Source of the DNA: Alphaproteobacteria bacterium
GTDB lineage: Bacteria; Pseudomonadota; Alphaproteobacteria; Rhizobiales; Rhizobiaceae
Direction: 5' to 3'
Assembly: GCA_018823835.1 (NCBI GenBank)
Contig: JAHJHT010000008.1
Span: 62,001-126,000 of the forward strand
DNA: 64,000 nucleotides
The first letter of the stretch is position 1. Each line of letters starts with the position of its first letter. The notes beneath the pieces were generated by a model. It did no database searches. It had not been told where the DNA came from and saw nothing but the letters and a program-made list of their open reading frames with translations. The translations under genes were made by a program, and so were the position numbers. Below, in pieces: positions 8,246 through 21,609 of the stretch.

Positions 8246-8775
8246 TCTAGATCAGCACTAAGAATTCTCGTTTGCGCAAAACCCACCACGACAGCCATGG
8301 CGGGGAGATTGGATGCCCCCTTTTCCGCTTGCTTAAGCTTCTGCGCAAGCCGATCGATAAGAACCTTCGGAATTGCGGAGGCCGTGCCAGATATTTCTAA
8401 ACGAATTGCAGTTTCAAGATCGTCCGTAAGCGTGCCGGGGACGTCCAGATAGTAATCTGCCCCGGTTCTTGTTTCGGTGCGCCTTATTGCTACCAGACCT
8501 CGCAGGAGTTCCACGGTTGCTAACGCAAGTGCGCTGGCACCTGCCTCAGTGGCATCGGTGTCATTTGCCCAAGCGGCTTTTAGATCTGCGCCCGCAGCGA
8601 CCCAAGAAGCCTCTGCCAAAGCCTCGTTAGCATTGTCTCTGATGGAAATAGTAACGGGCGATGAATGGTCGCGATCTAAACAAACTCGGGCGGCCTCTTC
8701 ATAAGCTAACCCGACCCCATAACTTACTCCGGGGTGTCGCACCGAAAGCTTGGTAAAAGGTAGTGTCTGCTTCAT
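8242..8775 (-). CDS. Uncharacterised protein of a two-gene accessory cassette (upstream gene)
   Basis: This 177-residue soluble protein is of unknown function. The ATG at 8775 (MKQTLPFTKLSVRHPG) has a GGGGGAG ribosome site directly upstream, which favours it over an extended frame to 8874. Notable segments are GVGLAYEEAARVCLDR, TDATEAGASALALATVELLRG, TGADYYLDV, LETAIRLEISG, LAQKLKQAEKG and LPAMAVVVGF. The order Asp (TGADYYL) then Glu (RLEIS) between strands faintly recalls PD-(D/E)xK nucleases, but the expected lysine is missing, so I do not call it a nuclease. It overlaps the downstream partner gene by 4 bases and shares its lower G+C (row 8641: 31 of 60). Confidence 0.78.
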   Translation of the reverse strand: MKQTLPFTKLSVRHPGVSYGVGLAYEEAARVCLDRDHSSPVTISIRDNANEALAEASWVAAGADLKAAWANDTDATEAGASALALATVELLRGLVAIRRTETRTGADYYLDVPGTLTDDLETAIRLEISGTASAIPKVLIDRLAQKLKQAEKGASNLPAMAVVVGFAQTRILSADLE

Positions 8776-8935
8776 GGCTCCCCCAAAAAAAATAGTAGCA
8801 ACCTCTGAGCATTTTTGTCTACCCGACGTACCGCCTGAGCATAAAGCCACTCGCCGGTGCGGCTGACGCGTCAAGCGCCCCCACTTGAGCGGTCCTTATA
8901 GGTGTGCGCCCGATCCCTTCCCAAGGAGCCTGCCC

Positions 8936-9386
8936 ATGCCATCCCCCTCCCTCTATCCGGTTCGTGCCGCTGCGGCCGCGTGACGATGCAGGTCTCCGCG
9001 CCGCCGCTCATGACTGCCGCTTGCCATTGCAGGAGCTGCCGAAAGATGGCGTCTTCGGCCTTGTCGCGGACCGCTATGGTGCCGGCTTCAGGCTTTTCGG
9101 TGACTGACGGCGAGACGGTGGTCGGCGGCATGCATGGCGAGCATCTGGAGCAAATTTCTGTGCCTGGTGCATGAGTTGGATGTTCACCCTCATCGCCGGC
9201 CGGGATTTCATCAATGTGCGGCCGTCGCTGCTTGACGATGTCAGTTGGTTCCGCCCCTACATCGAGACCTGCACGGCGACGAAGATGCCCTTTGCCGACA
9301 CGGGCGCGGTCGAGAGTTTTGTGGAGTTTCCGGCGCCAGAGCATTTCGGGCCGCTGCTGGAGCGGTATCGGGCTTGGGCGGGGTGA
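8936..9386 (+). pseudogene. GFA-family (glutathione-dependent formaldehyde-activating-like) protein, frameshifted
   Basis: GFA proteins are about 130-residue zinc proteins with CxC, CxxC and CxxC motifs. All the parts are here but in different frames. The ATG at 8936, with AAGGAG seven bases upstream, is one base out of phase with the frame encoding IPLPLSGSCRCGRV and ACHCRSCRKM. A second shift at the T run 9155-9157 breaks the third motif: adding one T restores IFCAWCMSWMFT, and the last frame then runs on through INVRPSLLDD to the stop at 9386. The second shift is clear. The first could be avoided by a GTG start at 8902. Either the gene is decaying or the sequence has base-calling errors. 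Confidence 0.8.
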
Positions 9387-9488
9387 GAGGCGGATAGGCA
9401 GACACGGCGGCGGGACAACGCCCCCTCTGACCAGCCGCACTGGCCGGGTCCCCGCTGCTCCGCAGCGTCCCGGCGTTCGCTGGCCTTT

Positions 9489-9526
9489 CGTCATGCCACC
9501 GGCATGACGAATTCGCCTCCGGCGAA
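9489..9526. repeat. Paired palindromes (REP-like) downstream of carB
   Basis: Two perfect short palindromes lie back to back: CGTCATGCC-ACC-GGCATGACG (9489-9509) and TTCGCC-TCC-GGCGAA (9512-9526). A CCCC-GCAA-GGGG element follows near 9540-9551. This mosaic resembles extragenic palindromic repeats of rhizobia and may also end carB transcription, although no T run is present. Confidence 0.6.
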
Positions 9527-9564
9527 CCGGCTGCTCACCCCCCGCAAGGGGAGAGATCAGGCGC

Positions 9565-13047
<3,483 letters not shown>

Positions 13048-13142
13048 GGACAAATCCGTTCAGGCAGGCGTGTTGCACAAAACACCGGGACGGGAGACCC
13101 GGCCGGTTGCGCTCAACGATCATGGTGTCAGGCTAAGGGCGC

Positions 13143-13170
13143 CTTATAGGGAAAATTCTGCCGGGCGTAA
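13143..13170 (-). promoter_or_regulatory. Candidate sigma-70 promoter of carB
   Basis: Read on the minus strand, TTACGC (13170-13165) and TATAAG (13148-13143) are separated by 16 bases and sit about 95 bases upstream of the carB start. It is a fair but imperfect match to the sigma-70 consensus. Confidence 0.3.
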
Positions 13171-13278
13171 CCCCCAAAGATGCCTCATCCCCGGCTGTTG
13201 CGCGGGAAATGGCAGGGAACGCTCGCGCCATCCGCCCGTTGGTGACCCGAACCCGTGGCCGAAACGAAGGAGCAGACC

Positions 13279-13479
13279 ATGCGCAACAACCAGAACCCGA
13301 CGACGCTTGGCGAAGGCGGCACCAGCAAGGACAAGGCCGACCTGCGCGAGATGGACCGCGACGGCAAGTGGAAGGGCGAGGCCCTGAAGGACGCCGAAAA
13401 GGACGCCAAGCAGGCGCGGCGCCCGGGCGCTTCGGACGCGGAAAAGACCGACGGCCTGGCCGTGCCGAAGAACGGCTGA
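13279..13479 (+). CDS. Small charged protein, unknown function
   Basis: This 66-residue, very hydrophilic protein is rich in Lys, Asp, Glu, Ala and Gly (MRNNQNPTTLGEGGTSKDKA and so on), with no hydrophobic core, so it is probably disordered. The ATG at 13279 follows a good AAGGAG (13267-13272). A strong intrinsic terminator follows 35 bases after the stop, so it is a self-contained transcription unit. It resembles the small protein at 16408 in composition but not in alignable sequence. Such proteins in rhizobia are sometimes linked to stress, which is only a suggestion. Confidence 0.7.
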   Translation: MRNNQNPTTLGEGGTSKDKADLREMDRDGKWKGEALKDAEKDAKQARRPGASDAEKTDGLAVPKNG

Positions 13480-13514
13480 AGCCAACGACGCGCCGGGACA
13501 TTCCCCGGAGACGA

Positions 13515-13542
13515 AAAAGGCCGGGCACTTGCCCGGCCTTTT
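13515..13542. terminator. Bidirectional intrinsic terminator
   Basis: AAAAGGCCGGGC, loop ACTT, GCCCGGCCTTTT is a perfect 12-base-pair stem with A and T runs on both sides. It can end the 13279 gene (plus) and the BCCT transporter gene (minus), which converge on it. Confidence 0.9.
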
Positions 13543-13562
13543 CTTGTTGGGCGCGAGACGCC

Positions 13563-15161
<1,599 letters not shown>

Positions 15162-15569
15162 GGTCTTCCCTTTGCCGGAATTGCTGCGGTGCTGAACGGA
15201 TGGATTTTCCGCAAACTGATACGGATCATCGGGAGTCTCAACCCCTTCATGGGCAAGGTGGGGTCGCCGGAGCGCCCGATCGCCGGCGCGGCGGGCACTC
15301 CGGACCCCGGAAAAGACGCGCGACGTCGGCAAGGCGCATCGTCATGCATGGTCAGGGATTGGCCCTCATGCATCGGAGCGCCGGCGAGCAGCGGGACACG
15401 TGCTCCTGAAGGTCCCGGAAACGCCCGAAAAAAAAGTTCTGATGTCGCCGAATTGAGGCCGGTTCAGTCTCTCGAGCAGAATTTCCGGCTGCTTCCCGTG
15501 CTTCAGGGTGCTCCTGGGCCGGAATCGGCGAGCGCCGCCTGACGGGAGAGGCGCTGCCGGGCAGGGGCG
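15162..15569. other. Upstream region of the BCCT gene
   Basis: About 400 bases contain no supportable gene. An imperfect inverted repeat lies at 15344-15373 (listed separately). I see no clear promoter hexamers. Confidence 0.5.
15344..15373. promoter_or_regulatory. Imperfect inverted repeat, possible operator
   Basis: ATGCATG (15344-15350) and AGGG (15354-15357) are mirrored by CCCT (15363-15366) and CATGCAT (15367-15373), with a three-base bulge on one side. It lies upstream of the BCCT gene and could bind a dimeric regulator. Confidence 0.3.
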
Positions 15570-16226
15570 CTATTCGAGGGTGCGGCGGCGCTCCAGTTCG
15601 GCTGCGGAGGGTTCGTCAAAGCCGAAGTCGCCCGTCGTGACCTCGCCCGCGCGCTCGTAGGTCAACATGATGACGCCGGTTGACGAGATCGCGGACTTTG
15701 CGAGCTTCAGTCCGGCCGGCGCCGCGCCGTGGCCAAAGAGCTTCTTGCCCTTGCCGAGAAGCACGGGGAAGACAAGCAGCCGGTACTGGTCGATCAGGTC
15801 GTTCGCGACGAGGGTCTGGATCAGGTCGCTCGAACCCTGGATCAGCAGGTCGGGTCCGTCCGTCCGTTTGAGATCGCGCAGCGCGGCGACGATGTCCTCG
15901 CCGAGTGTCCGGCTGTTTTCCCAGTCGAGCTGGCGGTCGGGCGAGCGGGTGGCGACAAACTTGGTCGCCTTGCCGAAGGCTTCGCCGATCGGGTCACCTT
16001 TCGCATAGGGCCAGTGGGCGGCGAAGATGTCGTAGGTCTTGCGGCCAAGCAGCAGGTCGAAGGGCTGGCTGAACAGGTCGCCCATGGTGGCGCCCATCGC
16101 GTCGTCCCAGAAGTGAAAGGTCCAGCCGCCGAAGCGGAAACCTCCGGTCGGGTCCTCGTCCGGACCGCCCGGTGCCTGCATGACGCCGTCCAGGCTGACA
16201 AAAGTGGCACAGATTATCTTTCGCAT
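15570..16226 (-). CDS. Dihydrofolate reductase family protein (RibD C-terminal type)
   Basis: This 218-residue protein has the DHFR-like/RibD C-terminal reductase fold. Family features are MRKIICATFVSLDGVMQAP at the start, DLLLGRKTYDIFAAHWPY, DLLIQGSSDLIQTL and LIDQYRLLVFPVLLGKGKKL. Such stand-alone proteins are NADPH-dependent reductases by homology, but their substrates are mostly unknown; this is not the essential FolA enzyme. The ATG at 16226 has a GAGGAGAG ribosome site. The C-terminal tail (DEPSAAELERRRTLE) is charged. The gene is a single unit and diverges from the small gene at 16408. Confidence 0.88.
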   Translation of the reverse strand: MRKIICATFVSLDGVMQAPGGPDEDPTGGFRFGGWTFHFWDDAMGATMGDLFSQPFDLLLGRKTYDIFAAHWPYAKGDPIGEAFGKATKFVATRSPDRQLDWENSRTLGEDIVAALRDLKRTDGPDLLIQGSSDLIQTLVANDLIDQYRLLVFPVLLGKGKKLFGHGAAPAGLKLAKSAISSTGVIMLTYERAGEVTTGDFGFDEPSAAELERRRTLE

Positions 16227-16407
16227 GGTTCTCTCCTCTCGGGTCGGCCGATGCCGGCCGTCTGGCATGATGACCAAGGACGCAGACACGCGCACGGTTC
16301 CGACAGGATCGATGCGGCAATCTCGCTCGGCCGAGGCACGCGGAACGCGGTGGAGCATTCGCGCGTTCAGTCACACCACATGGTGTGGAAGGCAGGAGGA
16401 CACGGCA

Positions 16408-16593
16408 ATGGGCATCAAGGAAGCACCGACCGCCAAGGGCAAGCAGGCGGCAGCCGGGCTGGAAGAAGCCGCAGCGAAGGACGAGCGCAAGACGGAGGCG
16501 CGCAAGGGCAGCGACCTGAAGAAGGGCGCCAGCCGTTTCGATGAGCGTTCGCGGAGTTCCGACGGCAAGAGCGCCGCTTCGAAGCAGAAATAG
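16408..16593 (+). CDS. Small charged protein, unknown function
   Basis: This 61-residue protein is made almost entirely of Lys, Ala, Glu, Asp, Ser, Gly and Arg (MGIKEAPTAKGKQAAAGLEE at the start, SAASKQK at the end). It has no hydrophobic core and is probably disordered. An AGGAGG at 16394-16399 gives the ATG at 16408 strong support. It is the second such tiny charged protein in 3 kb (see 13279). Its function is unknown. Confidence 0.65.
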   Translation: MGIKEAPTAKGKQAAAGLEEAAAKDERKTEARKGSDLKKGASRFDERSRSSDGKSAASKQK

Positions 16594-16732
16594 CGCACGC
16601 AGCAGTTCAGGGAATGGTGAGGTCGAACGGTCGATGCCGGGCAAAAAGCCTGTGACTCGATAAGGCCGTTCGGCTAGGTTCCGGGCATCGGGCGCCGTCG
16701 ATGGTACGGACGCCCCCACTGGGGAAAATCAT

Positions 16733-17647
16733 ATGCGTTGGAGAGGCCGTCGCCAGAGCGACAATATTCAGGACAGTCGCGGGCAGGGCGGTGGCGGGCG
16801 CATGCCGGGCGGTTTCGGACGCAATCCGGTGCGCCTGCCGATCGGACGCGGCGCCAGCGGCGGCGGACTGTCGGGCATCATCATCCTGGTCGTCCTGTTC
16901 TTCGTGCTGAAGGCCTGCGGCATCGATCCGCTGCAGATACTGGCCGGCGGCGGTGGCGGAATGGCGCCGGGCGGCGGCGGACAGGTCACCGAGGGCCAGG
17001 CGCCCGCCAATGACGAGATGACCCAGTTCGTCGCGACGGTCCTGGCCGAAACCGAGGATGTCTGGAACGGCATATTCCAGTCCCAGGGACTACAGTATGA
17101 GGAGCCGAAACTGGTCCTATTCGCGGGCCAGGTGCGGTCGGCCTGCGGCTTTGCATCTTCCGCGTCGGGGCCATTCTATTGCCCGGGCGACAAGAAGGTT
17201 TATCTCGACACGTCCTTCTTCGACCAGCTGTCGAAGCAGTTCGGCGCGTCCGGCGATTTTGCCCAGGCATACGTGATTGCCCACGAAGTCGGCCACCACA
17301 TCCAGAACCTCACCGGGATTCTGCCGAAGTTCAACCAGATGCGGCAGAACATGACCGAGGCCGCCGCCAACGAGATGTCGATGCGCGTCGAACTGCAGGC
17401 AGACTGCTTCGCCGGAGTGTGGGCGCATTACACGGCGCAGAAGGGACTACTCGAGGAGGGCGATGTCGAGGAGGCGCTGAATGCCGCCCGGCAGATCGGC
17501 GACGACACGCTGCAGAAGAAGATGCAGGGTTACGTCGTACCGGAAAGCTTCAACCACGGCACGTCCGCCCAGCGTCAGGAATGGTTTGCCGCCGGGCTGA
17601 AGTCGGGCAAGCTGTCCTCCTGCGACACGTTCAACAACGCGATCTGA
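16733..17647 (+). CDS. ypfJ: YpfJ-type neutral zinc metallopeptidase
   Basis: This 304-residue membrane-anchored putative metallopeptidase has a basic Gly-rich N-terminus, one membrane helix (about 47-62, GIIILVVLFFVL), a Gly-rich linker and then the catalytic domain. The zinc motif HEVGHH is at residues 184-189, followed by the YpfJ-typical VELQADCFAGVWAH, where Glu or Asp gives the third ligand, and RQEWFAAGLKSG near the C-terminus. Two cysteine-containing segments (RSACGFASS and FYCPGDKKVY) match the family. The ATG at 16733 follows GGGGAAAA. The catalytic domain probably faces the periplasm. Substrates are unknown even in E. coli. Confidence 0.93.
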   Translation: MRWRGRRQSDNIQDSRGQGGGGRMPGGFGRNPVRLPIGRGASGGGLSGIIILVVLFFVLKACGIDPLQILAGGGGGMAPGGGGQVTEGQAPANDEMTQFVATVLAETEDVWNGIFQSQGLQYEEPKLVLFAGQVRSACGFASSASGPFYCPGDKKVYLDTSFFDQLSKQFGASGDFAQAYVIAHEVGHHIQNLTGILPKFNQMRQNMTEAAANEMSMRVELQADCFAGVWAHYTAQKGLLEEGDVEEALNAARQIGDDTLQKKMQGYVVPESFNHGTSAQRQEWFAAGLKSGKLSSCDTFNNAI

Positions 17648-17695
17648 GATCGGTTGCGCCTCAAACCCGCGCGGCCGCCTCTGGCGGCCTATCGC

Positions 17696-18604
17696 TCAGC
17701 GGTCGCCGCCGCGCTGCGACTTGACGACAAAGCGGTCTGAACCGGTCGGGGCCTCGTCGGCAGAGGCCTGCTTGTCGGCGGCGGAACTCTCGGCAGCTGC
17801 CGCCGAGCCGACGAAGCTCTTGTAGACCCAGCCCTTGCGGCCATTGTAGCTGATCTCGCACCAGGACTGGCATCCGTAGAGGCTGACGGCTGTGCCGGCC
17901 GGAAGAACGCCCAGCACCTTGGCGCCTTTCTGGCCACGCGCGCGCATGTTGACGGCCTTCACGATGCGGGCAGGCTTGCCCGACCCGGCGCTCTCGCCCG
18001 TCAGCCCGCCGACCTCGACGCCCGGAAGCGACGCAAGCTCCTCCTCCGCGGGTTCGGGCGGCAGCGATGCCGACTTCTGCTCTTTGTCGACGGGATCGGA
18101 GGAGGGGGACGTCGCAACGTCATCCGAAGCCGGCATGTCCTCTTCCGCGTCGCCCGACAGTGACGGAAGTACGTCGGACGGATCGGCTGCATCGGGGTCG
18201 AGCGCCGCGGTCTCGACGGCATCTATGTCGGATTCGGGAACCTCGGATGCCTGCGCGGGAGCAGGCGGGACCGGCAAGGTGGTGACGATTTCCGGCGGCC
18301 TGACCACCGGGGGCGAATCCTCACCGTCGATGGCATCGCTGGCGATGCTGCTGTCGGAGGCGATACGGATTTCGCGCACCACCTTGACGGGGATGGTGTT
18401 GGCCGCACGGGCCATGGCGCGGTCCGCGAGATAATCGACGAACAGCGCGCTGCCGGTGCCGACACCGACGATGACCGCGCAGACGGACGAAATGGCGGCA
18501 ATGCGCCGCGTCTTGGGGGTTACAGGCAGCAGGGGTCGCGGCGGGCCAGGCGGCTCCGGCGACTCGGGTGCTCGGCGTTGGGCGAGCTTGAGGGGACTTC
18601 TCAC
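17696..18604 (-). CDS. Membrane-anchored SH3-domain protein
   Basis: This is a protein of about 302 residues with a Pro-rich cytoplasmic head, one membrane helix (about 37-58, IAAISSVCAVIVGVGTGSALF), a long acidic Asp/Glu/Pro/Ser linker and a C-terminal bacterial SH3 domain (about 212-268: VNMRARGQKGAKVLGVLPAG, YGCQSWCEISYNGRKGWVYK). Bacterial SH3 domains often bind peptidoglycan, so it probably sits in the envelope. I prefer the GTG at 18604 (MRSPLKLAQRR) because a GGAG lies eight bases upstream; a TTG at 18622 adds six residues. It converges with the YpfJ gene. The function is inferred from the domain only. Confidence 0.85.
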   Translation of the reverse strand: MRSPLKLAQRRAPESPEPPGPPRPLLPVTPKTRRIAAISSVCAVIVGVGTGSALFVDYLADRAMARAANTIPVKVVREIRIASDSSIASDAIDGEDSPPVVRPPEIVTTLPVPPAPAQASEVPESDIDAVETAALDPDAADPSDVLPSLSGDAEEDMPASDDVATSPSSDPVDKEQKSASLPPEPAEEELASLPGVEVGGLTGESAGSGKPARIVKAVNMRARGQKGAKVLGVLPAGTAVSLYGCQSWCEISYNGRKGWVYKSFVGSAAAAESSAADKQASADEAPTGSDRFVVKSQRGGDR

Positions 18605-18791
18605 GTATAGCACTCCAAGCAAGCCCCCACCTGCAGGCTCACAACATATTCAGAAATGTGACGAAGCTGGGTCAAAAATGCCGCAGTCAACGGTTTTTCT
18701 GCGTAAAAGCGACGCATCACGCAGCGGCACCCGGGGTTTGGGCAGCCCACGGGGACAGTCGCCGGCCGGCAGACTGCGAATCAGCGGGACG

Positions 18792-19994
18792 TCAGCGCTC
18801 GGCCAGAACCGGCTCGCCGCGGCGCTGGTGAATGAGGTTCACGAAGCGCCGGAACAGGTAGTGGGAGTCCTGCGGGCCGGGCGAAGCTTCCGGGTGATGC
18901 TGGACGGAAAAGACCGGGCGGCCGGTCAGCGCGATGCCGCAGTTCGAGCCGTCGAACAGCGAGACATGGGTTTCCTCGACGCCGTCGGGCAGCGATTCCG
19001 CGTCGACGGCAAAACCGTGGTTCATCGACACGATTTCCACCTTGCCGGTGGTGTGGTCCTTGACCGGGTGGTTGGCGCCGTGATGGCCCTGGTGCATCTT
19101 CTCGGTCTTGCCGCCGAGCGCCAGCGCCAGCATCTGGTGGCCGAGGCAGATGCCGAACACCGGGATCTCGGTCTTCAGCAGGTCCCTGATGACCGGCACC
19201 GCGTATTCGCCGGTCGCGGCCGGGTCGCCCGGACCGTTGGACAGGAAGATGCCGTCGGGCTGCATGGCCAGGATCTCGTCCGCGCCGGTGCTGGCTGGAA
19301 CCACGGTGACCTTGGCGCCGAGACCGGCGAGCAGGCGCAGGATGTTGCGCTTCACGCCGTAGTCGATGGCGACGACATGCATGGACGGCCCGGCCTGTTC
19401 GCCAAAGCCCTCGTTCCAGACCCAGGGCGTCTCGCTCCACACTGACGACTGGCCGGACGTGACGTCCTTGGCGAGGTCGAGGCCGACGAGGCCGGACCAG
19501 GCGGCGGCGCGCGCCTTGAGGTCGTCGATGTCGAAGACGCCGTCCGGCGCATGCGCGATGACGGCGTTGGGCGTGCCCTTTTCGCGCACCAGCGCGGTCA
19601 GCGCGCGGGTGTCGATGCCGGACATGGCGACGATGCCGCGCCGCTTCAGCCAGGCATCGAGATGTTCACGCGCCCGGTAGTTGGAAGGCGCCGTGACGTC
19701 GGCCTTGAAGACCGCGCCGACCGCGCCGTGGCGGGCCGCCGGCGTCAGGTCTTCGAGATCCTCGTCATTGGTGCCGATATTGCCGATATGCGGGAAGGTG
19801 AAGGTGACGATCTGCCCGGTATAGGACGGGTCGGTCAGGATTTCCTCGTAGCCGGTGAGGGCCGTGTTGAAGCAGACTTCGGCGACGGCGCTGCCGATGG
19901 CGCCGAGGCCCCGGCCTTCGATCACCGTGCCGTCGGCCAGCACGAGGAGGGCGGTCGGCTTTTCGCTGGCCCAGGGGGCGGTCGATGTGGCCAT
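18792..19994 (-). CDS. carA: Carbamoyl-phosphate synthase small subunit
   Basis: This 400-residue glutamine amidotransferase subunit hydrolyses glutamine and channels ammonia to CarB. The N-terminal CarA domain (LLVLADGTVIEGRGLG, EVCFNTALTGYEEILTDPSY) is followed by a class I glutaminase domain with the nucleophile Cys283 in FGICLGHQML and the His/Glu pair in HHPEASPGP. The ATG at 19994 (MATSTAPWASEK) has an AGGAGA ribosome site. It is divergent from yqeY across about 280 bases, an arrangement common in this order. carB lies 5.7 kb further along the same strand with genes on both strands between, so subunit balance must rest on separate promoters. Confidence 0.98.
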   Translation of the reverse strand: MATSTAPWASEKPTALLVLADGTVIEGRGLGAIGSAVAEVCFNTALTGYEEILTDPSYTGQIVTFTFPHIGNIGTNDEDLEDLTPAARHGAVGAVFKADVTAPSNYRAREHLDAWLKRRGIVAMSGIDTRALTALVREKGTPNAVIAHAPDGVFDIDDLKARAAAWSGLVGLDLAKDVTSGQSSVWSETPWVWNEGFGEQAGPSMHVVAIDYGVKRNILRLLAGLGAKVTVVPASTGADEILAMQPDGIFLSNGPGDPAATGEYAVPVIRDLLKTEIPVFGICLGHQMLALALGGKTEKMHQGHHGANHPVKDHTTGKVEIVSMNHGFAVDAESLPDGVEETHVSLFDGSNCGIALTGRPVFSVQHHPEASPGPQDSHYLFRRFVNLIHQRRGEPVLAER

Positions 19995-20278
19995 GTCATT
20001 TCTCCTGGTGCGCTGCGGCGCAGCCGGCGGAAGGGCTTCCGCCTGGCAGGCGCGTTGCCGGCCGCGGCGGCAAAATCCGGTGCCTCCGCTGCCAATCGTC
20101 ATTCAGTCCATGCAAGGCCCAGTACATAGGTGAAGGCACCGCGCCGGTCAATGATTGCGGGGCGTGCTGTGGCAAAATGTTAAAGCGAGGAAAATCAATG
20201 GCTTGCCGCGAAGGATTGCGATTTGCCTAGGACCGTCCGCCCGGCTATGTTCTGCGCCTTCCACAGGAGAGACATCTG

Positions 20279-20728
20279 ATGCGCGCAAAAATCGCCGAGG
20301 CGCTGAAGTCGGCGCAGAAGGCACAGGACAAGGAACTGGTCTCGACGCTGCGCATGGTCAGCGCCGCGATCCAGGACCGCGACATTCTCAACCGCGGCAC
20401 CGGCAAGGAGGCGGCGGGCGACGACGAGATCCTGCAGATCCTGACCAAGATGGTGAAGCAGCGCCAGGAATCGGCCAAGGCCTTCGAGGACGGCAACCGT
20501 CCGGAACTCGCCGCCAAGGAAAATGCCGAGATCGCCATCATCAGCAATTTCCTGCCGAGCCAGATGGACGAGGCCGAGACGCAGGCAGCCATCGAAGCGA
20601 CGATCAGCGAGACCGGCGCCAGCGGCCTGCGCGACATGGGCAAGGTGATGAACGCGCTGAAGGAGAAGTATCCGGGCCAAATGGATTTCGGCAAGGCGAG
20701 CGGCATCGTCAAGAGCCGGCTGCAGTAG
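20279..20728 (+). CDS. yqeY: GatB/YqeY domain-containing protein
   Basis: This 149-residue YqeY-family protein resembles the tRNA-binding tail domain of GatB, the amidotransferase subunit that makes Gln-tRNA and Asn-tRNA. Family features are the helical N-terminal half with TLRMVSAAIQDRDI, MVKQRQESAKAFEDGNR, ISNFLPSQMDE, and the final GxxMNALKEKYPGQMDFGKAS. Its role as a free protein is not established. In related bacteria it is often next to dnaG and rpoD. Here it lies 14 bases before an aldo/keto reductase, and dnaG is 4.6 kb away. Confidence 0.95.
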   Translation: MRAKIAEALKSAQKAQDKELVSTLRMVSAAIQDRDILNRGTGKEAAGDDEILQILTKMVKQRQESAKAFEDGNRPELAAKENAEIAIISNFLPSQMDEAETQAAIEATISETGASGLRDMGKVMNALKEKYPGQMDFGKASGIVKSRLQ

Positions 20729-20741
20729 GGACGCGCGGACG

Positions 20742-21581
20742 ATGCAGCAGCGGTCCTTCGGCAGTCTGGCGTGCGACGTGTCGCTGATCGGGCAGGGGAC
20801 CTGGCTGATCGACGGCGGCGACCACGCCGCAGCGGCCGACGTCCTGCGCAAGGGTCTCGACCTCGGCATGACCCATGTTGACACCGCCGAGATGTATGGT
20901 GAGGCGGAACTGGTCGTGGCGGAAGCGATCGAGGGTCGCCGCGACGAGGTGTTCCTGGTGTCGAAAGTGCTGCCGAGCAACGCCTCGCGCACCGGCACCG
21001 TCAGGGCCTGCGAGCGCTCGCTCGCCCGGCTCGGCACCGACCGGCTCGACTGCTACCTGCTGCACTGGCGCGGCCAGCACCCGCTGGAAGAGACGATCGC
21101 GGGCTTCGAGGAGCTCAGGCAGGCCGGCAAGATCAGGTCCTGGGGTGTCAGCAATTTTGACGAGGACGATCTCGACGAGGCGCTTGCGATAGCCGGCCCC
21201 GGCGCGATCGCCTGCAACCAGGTGCTCTACCACCTGGAGGAACGGGCCATCGAGCACGCGGTCATCCCGTGGTGCAAGAAGAACGATGTCGCGGTGGTGG
21301 CCTACAGCCCGTTCGGGCAAGACCGGTTTCCCGGCCCGCAATCGCGCGGCGGACGGGTGTTGCAGGAAATCGCCGAGGCGCATGGCAGGAGCCCCCGCCA
21401 GGTCGCGCTGGCATTCCTGACGCGCGAGGAGCCGATCTTCGCCATCCCGAAGGCGTCCAGCGTGCCGCATGCGGCCGACAATGCGGCAGCCGGTGATTTC
21501 AGGCTGACTGCCGAGGAAATCCGGCGCATCGACGCGGCCTTTCCGCGCGGGCCCAAGCCGTACAGCCTGCCGATGATCTAG
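20742..21581 (+). CDS. Aldo/keto reductase
   Basis: This 279-residue NADPH-dependent aldo/keto reductase has a TIM-barrel fold. The catalytic tetrad is readable: Asp and Tyr in HVDTAEMYGEAE, Lys in VFLVSKVLP and His in CYLLHWRGQHP. The cofactor-binding end includes IPKASSVPHAADN. It is close to the bacterial YeaE/2,5-diketogluconate reductase-like group. It starts 13 bases after yqeY stops and is probably co-transcribed with it. The substrate is unknown; general carbonyl detoxification is likely. Confidence 0.95.
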   Translation: MQQRSFGSLACDVSLIGQGTWLIDGGDHAAAADVLRKGLDLGMTHVDTAEMYGEAELVVAEAIEGRRDEVFLVSKVLPSNASRTGTVRACERSLARLGTDRLDCYLLHWRGQHPLEETIAGFEELRQAGKIRSWGVSNFDEDDLDEALAIAGPGAIACNQVLYHLEERAIEHAVIPWCKKNDVAVVAYSPFGQDRFPGPQSRGGRVLQEIAEAHGRSPRQVALAFLTREEPIFAIPKASSVPHAADNAAAGDFRLTAEEIRRIDAAFPRGPKPYSLPMI

Positions 21582-21609
21582 CGCCGCGGCGCGGCGATCT
21601 TTGCCGCAA

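Noticed and set aside
8242..8775. Naming the small cassette protein a PD-(D/E)xK nuclease
   Set aside because: The Asp and Glu are roughly placed, but the expected Lys after Glu is absent (RLEISG), so the claim is not supportable from sequence alone.
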